NCBI RefSeq assembly: GCF_014192335.1
Contig: NZ_JACHXU010000038.1
Span: forward strand, 1-42,182
Length of the DNA: 42,182 nucleotides
Origin: Aporhodopirellula rubra
GTDB taxonomy: Bacteria; Planctomycetota; Planctomycetia; Pirellulales; Pirellulaceae
Direction of reading: 5' to 3'
This document shows, piece after piece, positions 8,221 to 16,577 of this stretch (the stretch's first letter is position 1; every line of letters begins with the position of its first letter). A program made the position numbers and the translations under genes. The notes beneath the pieces are model-generated. The model was not told where the DNA came from. It ran no database searches and worked only from the letters and a program-made list of their open reading frames with translations.

Positions 8221-10176
8221 TTGTCGACCGGACTCCCCCCGACGCGTACTGAATCGAATCGCAATCGCGCGACCCGAAACAACCGCCGCAACACCAGTCA
8301 TCTCAAAGACGTGCCGGAAACGCTCGCGATGCGAGAGAGTTTGCGGGACCGTTGTCGTGAGGTCGCCGATCGGCTCGATCATGACAATCCGTTGACCAAA
8401 GATGAGATGGAGCAAGTCGCACGGCGAATGCTCGAAGAGGCGGATCTGCCCGAGGGTTTGCTCGGTTGGACGATGGTCAACATCAGCAGCGCGTTTTGGC
8501 GAAATCAGCTTTCAGCCGTTCCGCCTGAACGACGCCTGTTCCTTTTGCCACATTGCCTCAAGCACGCCGAAGGTTGCCCGGCGGACTACGACCAGTTCGG
8601 GATGAACTGTAAGCAATGTGGTGCGTGTAGCATTGCGGATTTCCGCAGCGTCGCCGAAGAAATGGGCTATCGCGTTCTTGTCGCGGAAGGATCGCCTGTT
8701 GTTTTGAAAATCATTGTTGGCGGTTACGTCGATGCCGTCGTCGGCGTGGCGTGTTTGAACGTGCTGGAAAAGGCGATTGATAAGGTGCTTCTTGCGGGAA
8801 TCCCTTGCATGGCCGTGCCGCTGTTGTCGAGCGATTGCCGAAACACAAAAGTCGACGAGTCGTGGGTTGAGGAGATGATCCGAACGCCTTACGTTCCCGC
8901 CGCAACGCAAACCCGCAGTTACGTGCACTTGATGCGAGCAGCCGGTGGGCTGTTCGGGCGTGAAAGCCTCCATCGTCTCGCACCTCCGATGCGTGGAATC
9001 GGATTGCCGGATCCCGAGTCGCCTTTGATCGCCGCGTCACGCCGCACATCGTTATCGGTCGAAGGCGGTGTTGAAGGCGCGGTCGAGCGTCTCAACGGTG
9101 AGGTTGCCGAGCATGTGGATGATGCAATCCGTCCGGAGCATCTCGAAGGCGTTGACCCGATCGCGGCCACGGAAGCGATCGCGTACGACTTTCTCGCCCG
9201 TGGTGGCAAGCACTCGCGCCCTTTTATCACCTTGGCCGCCTACGACGCGATGACTGGTGGCGACGCGACGTGTGGCGACGGCGAAGCGATGACCGCGGCG
9301 ATCCCCGACGCCGTCCGACGTGCTGCGCTCAGTATCGAAACGTTCCACAAGGCGAGTCTTGTTCACGACGACATTGAGGACAACGACGCCTACCGTTATG
9401 GCCAGCCGGCGGTTCATCATCGGTTTGGTGTCGCTTCGGCGATCAACGTCGGCGACTATCTGATCGGACTCGGTTATCGCTTGCTCAGTCGCGGAATGGT
9501 TGGCGACGAGGTTGACGCATCGACGCGAGTGGACCTGCTCGATTCACTCGCCGCCGCTCACGTTCGGTTGTCCGAAGGGCAAGGGGCGGAGTTGCTGTGG
9601 CGGGATGCGAAAGATCGACGTCTGCAACCGATTGATGCTCTGAAGATTTACGCGTTGAAGACGTCCCCGGCGTTCGAGGCGGCATTGTACAGCGGCGTGC
9701 GAATGGCGGGCGACGCTGAGCAACTCGTCGAGCCGATTCGTAAGTTCTCTCGCAATCTCGGTGTCGCGTTCCAGATCATCAACGACCTCAACGACTGGAT
9801 CGGTGACGACTCGAATAAACTGAGTGCCGGGGCCGATGTGATCGCGGGACGGCCGACGTTGCTGTGGGCGCTCGCGTTGCAGCATCTCGATACAGAGGAT
9901 CAGGAAACATTATTGCAGATCGCGTCGGACGACTGTGCGATTCCCGCCAGCGAACGGTTGTCGATCGCCGGACGTCTGTATCGCAAGGCGGGTGTGTTCG
10001 ACATGTCGTTGCAGTTGGTCGACAAGCACCAGGCTCGGGCGGAACAGGTTGCCGATGAATTGGAGTCCGAACCCCTTCGCCGGTTGTTCTACTTCCTTGT
10101 CGACACGGTCCTCGAACGCCCCGAAATGCCGACGCCGAACACGATCCAATTGTCGATCGCGGCGCCGGTTGCCTAG
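8221..10176 (+). CDS. DUF116-polyprenyl diphosphate synthase fusion
   Basis: The first 270 residues or so match the DUF116 family, with a cysteine cluster at C112, C119, C130, C133 and C136 that looks suited to bind a metal or an Fe-S centre. The second half is a trans-isoprenyl diphosphate synthase: GGKHSRPF, the first Asp-rich motif DDIED (383-387) and a second motif NDLND (521-525) in which the usual first Asp is Asn. It should elongate allylic diphosphates with isopentenyl diphosphate; chain length cannot be read with confidence. The TTG at 8221 follows the cyclase stop by 5 nt with an AGG upstream; an ATG at 8329 is an alternative. The fusion places DUF116, which has no known function, in isoprenoid metabolism. 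The synthase call is strong; the role of DUF116 is open. Confidence 0.85.
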   Translation: MSTGLPPTRTESNRNRATRNNRRNTSHLKDVPETLAMRESLRDRCREVADRLDHDNPLTKDEMEQVARRMLEEADLPEGLLGWTMVNISSAFWRNQLSAVPPERRLFLLPHCLKHAEGCPADYDQFGMNCKQCGACSIADFRSVAEEMGYRVLVAEGSPVVLKIIVGGYVDAVVGVACLNVLEKAIDKVLLAGIPCMAVPLLSSDCRNTKVDESWVEEMIRTPYVPAATQTRSYVHLMRAAGGLFGRESLHRLAPPMRGIGLPDPESPLIAASRRTSLSVEGGVEGAVERLNGEVAEHVDDAIRPEHLEGVDPIAATEAIAYDFLARGGKHSRPFITLAAYDAMTGGDATCGDGEAMTAAIPDAVRRAALSIETFHKASLVHDDIEDNDAYRYGQPAVHHRFGVASAINVGDYLIGLGYRLLSRGMVGDEVDASTRVDLLDSLAAAHVRLSEGQGAELLWRDAKDRRLQPIDALKIYALKTSPAFEAALYSGVRMAGDAEQLVEPIRKFSRNLGVAFQIINDLNDWIGDDSNKLSAGADVIAGRPTLLWALALQHLDTEDQETLLQIASDDCAIPASERLSIAGRLYRKAGVFDMSLQLVDKHQARAEQVADELESEPLRRLFYFLVDTVLERPEMPTPNTIQLSIAAPVA

Positions 10177-10308
10177 CGAATCGACGACCGAGACATCCTT
10201 TCCCTTTGACGCAAATCCCGCCTCATCGATCCTGAGTTTGACGAAACGCCATACGCACAGGCGTGGCGTTGAGCCGGCTCCGGATCTCCCACCAGCCCGC
10301 AAGTCATC

Positions 10309-10944
10309 ATGTCCGATAAAACCATCTCGGCGGCTGAGCCTCAAAGCGGTCGCCATCAAGTCAACATCGCTTCCTTGCTTGCGGAGTTTTACGCGTCGAC
10401 GTCGACGTTGGCGACGTTTGATGAGGTGACCGAGTGCCCGCCCATCTATGGCCAGTTGCTCGATCATCACAGCCACATGACGGTGACGGTGGAAGCGTTT
10501 CACAAAGACGAAGTTGATGTGGTGGTGCACCGGAGTCGTAGCGTTTTGGATGACGGCGAATCGGTTTGGCAGAACGATCCGCTGTTGAAAACGGACGCTC
10601 GGTTGGCGATCGCGGAACGAACGGTCACGTATTCACGAGAGATCACACTCGTGACGCATAACACGGGTAAAGTCGTCCAGTACGGACTGGTTCGTTTGGA
10701 TCCGTCGACGTTGGGACGAGAAGTGTGGTTGGAGATCGCCAGCGGAGAGATTCCGCTCGGCCGCGTTCTGATTAAGCACAACGTGTTGCGATCCGTCGAA
10801 CGTTATCAGTTGTGGAAAGTCACGCCCGGCGTTGCGTTGGCGTCACTCCTGAAAACCGATCCCGGCGAAACCGTCTATGGACGTACGGCACTGATTCGGT
10901 GCAACGATCAGCCGGCCATCGAACTGATCGAGATCGTCCGATAG
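10309..10944 (+). CDS. Chorismate lyase-like protein (UbiC/DUF98-type fold)
   Basis: This 211-residue protein resembles the chorismate pyruvate-lyase superfamily, which makes 4-hydroxybenzoate from chorismate. The features I rely on are a central REVWLEIASG strand, the PLGR motif (149-152) followed by a conserved Leu-Arg segment, and a C-terminal VYGRTALIRCNDQPAIELIE strand pattern ending in a hydrophobic strand with Glu. These agree with the family's arrangement of substrate-binding Arg and terminal Glu, but overall similarity is weak and the catalytic role is unproven. It starts 132 bp after the prenyl synthase gene on the same strand, so co-transcription is plausible. Homologues without lyase activity are possible. 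There is no UbiA-type prenyltransferase in the window to use a hydroxybenzoate product. Confidence 0.55.
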   Translation: MSDKTISAAEPQSGRHQVNIASLLAEFYASTSTLATFDEVTECPPIYGQLLDHHSHMTVTVEAFHKDEVDVVVHRSRSVLDDGESVWQNDPLLKTDARLAIAERTVTYSREITLVTHNTGKVVQYGLVRLDPSTLGREVWLEIASGEIPLGRVLIKHNVLRSVERYQLWKVTPGVALASLLKTDPGETVYGRTALIRCNDQPAIELIEIVR

Positions 10945-11042
10945 GGACGTTCAGTGTCGCGACCGTTGCCGCGTGTGCGAGCGTGGTTGCGGCGTCGAAA
11001 ACGCGGGGTTTACGCAACTTGCGTCGCGGTCATTGGAGTGCG

Positions 11043-11390
11043 TCAGCGAAGTGAAACGGCGCCCCAAATCAGGCCGATCATCACCGACGCGTAAGCTGCG
11101 AACGGGAACGCTCTGATACGCAAGTGCAACGCGATTGCGCCGCCGAGATACGCGGTCAGCATGACAGCACCGATCATGGCGGTCGCCGGAAGGACGAACA
11201 ACACCGAGGCGGAAATTTCCAGTGCCGCGGCCCCGTTCCGTAGCGAATCGGGCATCCCGAGTTGTTGATTCCACTTCGCGTTCATCGCGGGCAAGTTCAG
11301 CAGTTTTACCACTGCGCTCGCGATCGCCATCATCGCGATTAGCGTTGTCACGAGCCACGCGAATGCTTGGGTGACGAGAAGATCGTTCAT
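11043..11390 (-). CDS. DoxX-like small membrane protein
   Basis: This 115-residue protein has four hydrophobic segments and the overall pattern of the DoxX-like family: an N-terminal helix ending in ASAVVKLLNLP, a polar loop with WNQQLGMPDSLR, then AALEISASVLFVLP and two more helices. It should be an inner-membrane protein. The biochemical role of small DoxX-like proteins is not settled; some relatives act with quinones or in redox defence. It is convergent with the chorismate-lyase-like gene and separated from mtnA by about 120 bp. Confidence 0.75.
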   Translation of the reverse strand: MNDLLVTQAFAWLVTTLIAMMAIASAVVKLLNLPAMNAKWNQQLGMPDSLRNGAAALEISASVLFVLPATAMIGAVMLTAYLGGAIALHLRIRAFPFAAYASVMIGLIWGAVSLR

Positions 11391-11508
11391 CGGGGGAAGA
11401 TCCTCTCAATGCGAGAACTTGCTGGCATCGAGCGAAGAGTGCTCGCTCGAGAAAATATCGTTACGGTTTGAGTGTGCGTGCTCGGCGTGTTGACCGCAAG
11501 GCCACTGG

Positions 11509-12615
11509 CTAAGACGCTGGCGTTTGAATCGCCGCGAAGTGTTGTTGCACCTTTTCCCGGGTGGGCTGTTTGATCACGCCTTGTTCGGTCACGATCGCCG
11601 TAACGAGTTCCGCGGGGGTGACATCGAACGCCGGGTTAATCACAGAGGCCTCGCGGGGAACCGCCATCCGGCCTTTTGTATGGACGTTCGAATCGGCTCC
11701 GAGCGTGTATCGCATCTCGTCTTCGCTGCGCTGCTCGATTGGGATGAGGTCGCCCGACTCAAGTTCGAGGTCAAACGTGTTGGTGGGTGCGACGACGTAA
11801 AACGGCACGTCGTGATATCTCGCCAAAACCGCCAGCGGGTAGGTTCCGATCTTGTTGGCGACGTCGCCGTTTTCTGCAATCCGGTCGGAGCCGACGATCA
11901 CGGCGTCGATGAGTCCTCGTTGCATCAGGCTGCCCGCCATCGAGTCGGTGCAAACGGTCACGGGGACGCCCGCCTGGGAAAGCTCCCACGCGGTCAGGCG
12001 TGAACCCTGCATCAACGGTCGCGTTTCGTCAGCGAAGACGTTGAGCGTGTGACCCTTTTCGTGCAAATAGTAAATCGGTGAAAGCGCCGTGCCGTATTCT
12101 GCCGTCGCGAGCCCTCCGGCATTGCAGTGTGTCAGCACGGTTTGGCAATCGCCGAGCAGCGTGGCGCCATGTTTGCCCATCGCACGACACATGCTGCGAT
12201 CCTCATTATGAATCGCAGTCGCTTCGTCGATGAGTCGTCGCGGCAGATCGCCGATCGTTTCATCAGTCGACGCCTCAACGAGGCCACGCATCCGGTCCAG
12301 CGCCCAAAACAGGTTGACGGCCGTCGGGCGGCTGGTTGCGAGGTATTCGATCGCGTCGTAATAACACCGGCGAACGTTCTCAGGACTCGCCGACGAATCG
12401 ACTGGCGCAAGCGTCACGCCATACGCGGCGGCGATGCCGATCGCGGGTGCACCTCGCACGACGAGCCGCACGATCGCGTCGTGTAGTTCCGGTAGGCTTT
12501 CGCAAACCAATCGTTCCAGCTCCGCCGGGATTCGCGTTTGGTCGAGCAGGTCGACCGCCGCCGGAGTGTCTCCAGTGGCGGCTCGGTAGCGAATCGTTTC
12601 GGCGTCAGCGGTCAT
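11509..12615 (-). CDS. mtnA: S-methyl-5-thioribose-1-phosphate isomerase
   Basis: MtnA isomerises methylthioribose 1-phosphate to methylthioribulose 1-phosphate in methionine salvage and belongs to the eIF2B-alpha/beta/delta-like fold family. The protein shows the family start with an RG(A)PAIGIAAAYG segment, the catalytic-Cys motif THCNAGGLAT, and the Asp motif GSDRIAENGDVANKIGTY followed by PLAVLA. The C-terminal NPAFDVTPAELVTAIVTEQG is also typical. The length (368 aa) is normal. Its ATG overlaps the TAA of the upstream oxidoreductase gene by one base (TAATG), implying translational coupling. Ribose-1,5-bisphosphate isomerases are related, but the motifs favour MtnA. Confidence 0.93.
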   Translation of the reverse strand: MTADAETIRYRAATGDTPAAVDLLDQTRIPAELERLVCESLPELHDAIVRLVVRGAPAIGIAAAYGVTLAPVDSSASPENVRRCYYDAIEYLATSRPTAVNLFWALDRMRGLVEASTDETIGDLPRRLIDEATAIHNEDRSMCRAMGKHGATLLGDCQTVLTHCNAGGLATAEYGTALSPIYYLHEKGHTLNVFADETRPLMQGSRLTAWELSQAGVPVTVCTDSMAGSLMQRGLIDAVIVGSDRIAENGDVANKIGTYPLAVLARYHDVPFYVVAPTNTFDLELESGDLIPIEQRSEDEMRYTLGADSNVHTKGRMAVPREASVINPAFDVTPAELVTAIVTEQGVIKQPTREKVQQHFAAIQTPAS

Positions 12616-14162
12616 TAGATATCTTCTGCGGAAGGAACTCCGAATCCTTCGCGGTACTGACGGGTCAGCATCGTGTTGGCTTCGTCGTTGCCGAGGTATC
12701 GTTCGGTTTGGGGATCAAACGTGAGTTGCGGGCCGAGTGACAGCATGTCTACGTCGGGATTAACTCCGTTGTCACGTAGGTGTTGAAGTGTTCGTTTGAG
12801 AGTGGCGGCATCGTCATCACGTGACGCAAACTTCTCAACCGCAGCGGAAATTTCATCCGGCGTCGCCCGGTTCTCTTGGCCCAGATAATAGGACGTGTTT
12901 CCGTGGTGGGCAATCGAGGCGGATAAGTGTCCGCAGCGGGCGTCGGCCGTCAAGATCGACGCGTCGCGGTCAACGACAGCATCGATGAAATTGCTCATGT
13001 GGAGATTATTGAGGGTGCCGTTCTCTCTTGAATTATGTGTGAAGGATCGGATTTCCTTCTTGTTCAAATCAAATGCACGGCATGTCTCGTAGCTCGGACC
13101 CTGGATGACATATCCCTCGGTACCGTAGAACACCACCCCGATTTTGTTGCCTCGGGTTGAGCCGAACAATTCGTTCAATTCCTTGTCGGCTGAATCGTTG
13201 ACGCCCAAGCCGCGGGTTTCGAAAACGATCGTCTTGTCGCCATAGTCGTAAATGCTGACTTGGGTGTTTGCTGTGTCACCGGCGTCGACATAGTTCGGAT
13301 CTTTTCGCTCCGCTTGATATCCTAAACGTCCCGCGTAGGTGAGAATCGAGTTTGGGTGGCGATCGAGGCCGAGTCCCCATCGGGCGACATCGGTTTGGTG
13401 AGGCCCCTGGTTTCCGGAGTCACCGTTACCGTAGTGACGCTGCCAATGCCAGTCGTAGTGGAATTTTTGGCGGGTGACTTTCGGGTCCGTATAGCTGGCC
13501 GGGCCGCTCCACAAATTGAAGTCGATGCTGTCTGGGATGGAGTAATCACCGATCGGTCCGATCGATTTGCGGCGTTTGTAGCACAACCCGCGAGCCAAAT
13601 TGACCTCACCGATGCCACCATCGGCGATGAATTTCATCGCGTCGATGCACGCGAGGCTACTGCGACACTGGGTGCCGGTTTGGAACATCCGCCCGTATTT
13701 CTTCGCGGCGGCGACCAGGGCTCGGCCTTCGTGAACGTTATGGCTAATCGGTTTTTCGATATAGACGTCTTTGCCCGCCTGCATCGCCCAGACGCCGATC
13801 ATCGCATGCCAGTGATTCGGAGTCGCGCATGTAACGATTTGGATATCGTCCGCGTCCAAAATTTCACGGACATCGCGAACTACGCGGGGACGCGAGCCTT
13901 GCATCTCTTCGACTTTATCGGCCTGTTTTTCACCCACTTTCGAGTCCACGTCGACCAGCACACGAATCACCGTTCGCGGGTCGTTATGGAAACCGCCGAC
14001 GTGTGACATTCCCCGGCTGTTGACACCGCAAACGGCAACGCCGAGTGGCTCGCTGGGTTGGCCGGACGTAGCCGCCGATGCACTGGAATGAACGCCCAGG
14101 GCAAGCCCGGCGGAAAGCGTCGCAGCAGATGTTGAAAAATCGCGTCGGTTCAGACGTTTCAT
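12615..14162 (-). CDS. Tat-exported Gfo/Idh/MocA-family oxidoreductase
   Basis: The protein begins MKRLNRRDFSTSAATLSAG, a twin-arginine signal, so it is probably exported folded with its nicotinamide cofactor. The Rossmann motif follows as VAVCGVNSRGMSHVGGF, and the family's Glu-Lys-Pro motif is present in DVYIEKPISHN. The C-terminal alpha/beta domain contains DWHWQRHYGNGDSGNQGPHQ, a form common in planctomycete paralogues. The substrate is probably a sugar or inositol derivative but cannot be specified. I start at the ATG at 14162; the frame is open to 14237, but the twin-arginine signal fixes the start. It is 85 bp downstream of the Pgi-like gene and overlaps mtnA by one base, so the three may form an operon. 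Confidence 0.88.
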   Translation of the reverse strand: MKRLNRRDFSTSAATLSAGLALGVHSSASAATSGQPSEPLGVAVCGVNSRGMSHVGGFHNDPRTVIRVLVDVDSKVGEKQADKVEEMQGSRPRVVRDVREILDADDIQIVTCATPNHWHAMIGVWAMQAGKDVYIEKPISHNVHEGRALVAAAKKYGRMFQTGTQCRSSLACIDAMKFIADGGIGEVNLARGLCYKRRKSIGPIGDYSIPDSIDFNLWSGPASYTDPKVTRQKFHYDWHWQRHYGNGDSGNQGPHQTDVARWGLGLDRHPNSILTYAGRLGYQAERKDPNYVDAGDTANTQVSIYDYGDKTIVFETRGLGVNDSADKELNELFGSTRGNKIGVVFYGTEGYVIQGPSYETCRAFDLNKKEIRSFTHNSRENGTLNNLHMSNFIDAVVDRDASILTADARCGHLSASIAHHGNTSYYLGQENRATPDEISAAVEKFASRDDDAATLKRTLQHLRDNGVNPDVDMLSLGPQLTFDPQTERYLGNDEANTMLTRQYREGFGVPSAEDI

Positions 14163-14247
14163 CGAATTGTCTCGCAGGAAGGAAATGCGCGGAGGTGGGA
14201 AACGGGACCGCTGTATTATGCACACCGGCGACCCCAACGCCAGTGTT

Positions 14248-15618
14248 TCAGGTCGCCGCTAACGCCGAACTGAGCCACCAAAATTGGAGCAATTGTCCGA
14301 TGGTATGAGTTTCTAGGCTCGGTAGGATCAATTCTGTTGTGGGATACCCGCCCTGGCGTAGAGATTCCCGAGATCTTTCGATCGCGGCCTGCATTCGATC
14401 CGGAATGACCGGTATCGCGGGAGCGGCGTTCTTCTTCCTTTTTCGCCTCTTTTCGACTTTTGCGTCGTCGCAGGAAGTTTCGTCGGGCAGCGATCGCTCT
14501 TTGGGATGCCCGTTCTCGATTTCGATTTGATCGGTCCGCACGGTCTCGACGATCAGTTGAGTGATCGCAATATCGCAGGTTAGGTTGTTGGTCCACGCGG
14601 AACCTGACTGTAATTCGGTCGACGTGCGAGTTCCCGTCGAGTGCCGCTTCCACGATTGATGCCACTTGCCGAGACCCGCGATTGCGGGATTCCAGTGCAC
14701 CAACATGTGGTCGCGGATTGCTCGGTCGCATGCTAGCGAGTTCTGAATCGCGACGGACTGAATAACTATGTTTTCGTCTGCGGCGGATTGAACGAAGTGG
14801 TCGTTCATCGCCGCAGCGCCGAGCAGGAACTGAATGCAATCCAGTCCGAGAAACGCGGCGGGCAATAGTGTCGCCGCGGAATAGATTCCAAAGGGGCCAC
14901 CCATGATCTCGCGAGACGGGAAGATTTCGGAGCATCCGATCTCTTCGGCGAGTTCACGCACCGGTCCGGTGTCGTTAGCAACGGGCGTGATCAGTTTCGG
15001 AGCCCATCTCGCGTGTTGATCCCCGAGAGACTCGGCGAGCTGGTTTGCGAACAAACGTAAGCCCATCGCCGTGGTAGCCGACACTTCGGGATCGTTACCG
15101 AGAGCGTCGACGGCGATGACCGCGTACCGATCTTTGGGGCCGGGCGTGTCCGATTCGCTCAACACGTTGTCTTGGTTCAATCGTCGCAGCAGACCTTCGA
15201 CAGCATCGTTGTCGATACCACTGGTGCTGAAGTAGGTGCGTGGCTTGCTGCCTCGGGCTGCTCGAGGTAATTCGTTGTGATACGGTTCGCAACACGCTTG
15301 CATCAGCGCGGCGGGGCCGATCAACGCTGAGGGGGCACCGATCACGCCGACCGCATCGAGGTGATCATGCAATCGGTTAGCGACACGAAATACTCGACCC
15401 AATTCAGACTTCTCACGCAGCGCTTCGTACTCGATCAACAGTCGTTCGGGGCGATTGAACTCCGGTCGCACGCCGGTGCCGGAATGATTTAGCAAAGCCT
15501 CTCGGCGGTCTTTCAAAGGCTCGATTTGAGCGTCAAACTGCTCGGCGGTGACGCCGCGTGAATTATCGCCTAGGTTCGTCGCCAACGCACCCGCCGGGTT
15601 ATAACGCAGCAGGCTCAT
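14248..15618 (-). CDS. Divergent phosphoglucose isomerase-like protein, probably altered active site
   Basis: The order of conserved blocks matches glucose-6-phosphate isomerase of the kind found in planctomycetes: DNDAVEGLLRRL (137-148), the region before LLPAAFLGLD, WNPAIAGLGKWHQ (309-321), TQLIVETVRTDQI and a C-terminal GQLLQFWW. Several catalytic or substrate motifs are changed, however. The GGR[FY]S signature reads GGPFGIYS (240-247), the phosphate-site SKSGGT-type loop is replaced by VDALGNDPEVSATT (170-183), and the segment that should hold the catalytic His (D-x-H-S) reads TELQS (334-338). A basic patch with RRKRKK (391-396) is inserted before the C-terminal part. Alternative frames across the altered region do not restore the motifs, so simple frameshifts are not the cause. 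It starts with ATG after an AGAGAG. It is probably a non-catalytic or repurposed paralogue. Confidence 0.7.
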   Translation of the reverse strand: MSLLRYNPAGALATNLGDNSRGVTAEQFDAQIEPLKDRREALLNHSGTGVRPEFNRPERLLIEYEALREKSELGRVFRVANRLHDHLDAVGVIGAPSALIGPAALMQACCEPYHNELPRAARGSKPRTYFSTSGIDNDAVEGLLRRLNQDNVLSESDTPGPKDRYAVIAVDALGNDPEVSATTAMGLRLFANQLAESLGDQHARWAPKLITPVANDTGPVRELAEEIGCSEIFPSREIMGGPFGIYSAATLLPAAFLGLDCIQFLLGAAAMNDHFVQSAADENIVIQSVAIQNSLACDRAIRDHMLVHWNPAIAGLGKWHQSWKRHSTGTRTSTELQSGSAWTNNLTCDIAITQLIVETVRTDQIEIENGHPKERSLPDETSCDDAKVEKRRKRKKNAAPAIPVIPDRMQAAIERSRESLRQGGYPTTELILPSLETHTIGQLLQFWWLSSALAAT

Positions 15619-15836
15619 TCGCGATCTCTCTTGCGGTCAGGGGGATGTTGGTCGAGAATCGGGAACACGCGTGCAAAATTGTGCCAGGAATGTTCGGGCC
15701 GTCTCGATAGGGAATCTCGTTAAGACAACGTCTTTTGCGGAGACGATTGCCCAGATGATGCCACGTCAACGACTCGGCCGGAAGTGGCACTCTCGCCGTC
15801 TACCTTTCATACGACCACGGGGCCGCCCCGAACTAT

Positions 15837-16577
15837 ATGTTGGAACTCATTTCCTCTTATTCGACGCTCGCCATTTTGGCCGCCGCGGCGGTCCATGTGC
15901 TCGCCTTCGTCGTCCTGACACTATGGGCGAAATCGGATCGCAAACGGATCGCCCAAACGCTCGAGCGATTCACGGCCGGGTTGCCGCATCGCAGTCGCAT
16001 GGATTTCCATGTCCATTTGTCGGATCAGATCGACGCGTTCTTGGCAGACATTGGTGACGTGATGGCGCAGCCATACAACAGTCCCGATCGCGTACGATTG
16101 GCCGATCGCATTCGCATCATTGACGAGCGTCGTGATTACCTGCACTCGCTCCGGTTTGAAACCGCGTGGAACGTCGCCCGCACGATGATTGAGGCTTATC
16201 CGCTCGCAGGGGTATTAGGCACGATCCTCGCGATCGGTTCCGCACTCGCTGCCGATGATCAGGCGTCCGTGAATATCATCGTGACGCGTTTCGGCGACGC
16301 GATCTGGAGCACGTTCGCTGGATTGTCCGCCGCGATCGTGCTGATGCTGATCGGCAGTGTGGTGGAACCGGGGTTCGCGAGGTTGTCGGAAAACCGATTG
16401 GGCGTCCGTGAGATGGCGTCCAAGGTGAAACGCGAGTTGTCGATCAACGAGCAGTCCGGCAACGGACCGTCCGATAACGAACAGCGAGGTGACGAACCGA
16501 CTGCCAACGAAATCAAATCATCGGATCCGTCGAATCCTAACACGTCGAGCGACCAACCCACGGATGCTTCCGCGTGA
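15837..16577 (+). CDS. MotA/TolQ/ExbB-family proton channel protein
   Basis: This 246-residue protein has an N-terminal hydrophobic helix (about residues 8-30), a cytoplasmic loop of about 90 residues, and two further helices in the MotA/TolQ/ExbB domain. The first of these reads EAYPLAGVLGTILAIGSAL, where the Pro-Leu-x-Gly-x-x-Gly-Thr pattern is the family signature; the second is WSTFAGLSAAIVLMLIGSVV. Such proteins form a pentameric channel that uses the proton gradient to drive a partner. The C-terminal tail is Asn/Ser/Asp-rich and low in complexity. The stop overlaps the next start (GTGA), so it is coupled to the partner gene. Confidence 0.85.
   Translation: MLELISSYSTLAILAAAAVHVLAFVVLTLWAKSDRKRIAQTLERFTAGLPHRSRMDFHVHLSDQIDAFLADIGDVMAQPYNSPDRVRLADRIRIIDERRDYLHSLRFETAWNVARTMIEAYPLAGVLGTILAIGSALAADDQASVNIIVTRFGDAIWSTFAGLSAAIVLMLIGSVVEPGFARLSENRLGVREMASKVKRELSINEQSGNGPSDNEQRGDEPTANEIKSSDPSNPNTSSDQPTDASA

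Noticed and set aside
5792..10176. Standard hopanoid (hpn) cluster
   Set aside because: No squalene synthase set (HpnC, HpnD, HpnE) and no HpnH or other hopanoid-tailoring genes are present, so the cyclase cannot be assigned to hopanoids from context.
14580..14700. Frameshift in the Pgi-like gene as the cause of missing motifs
   Set aside because: The other two frames across this region do not show the D-x-H-S block, while the main frame can be aligned without a gap, so divergence fits better than a sequencing error.
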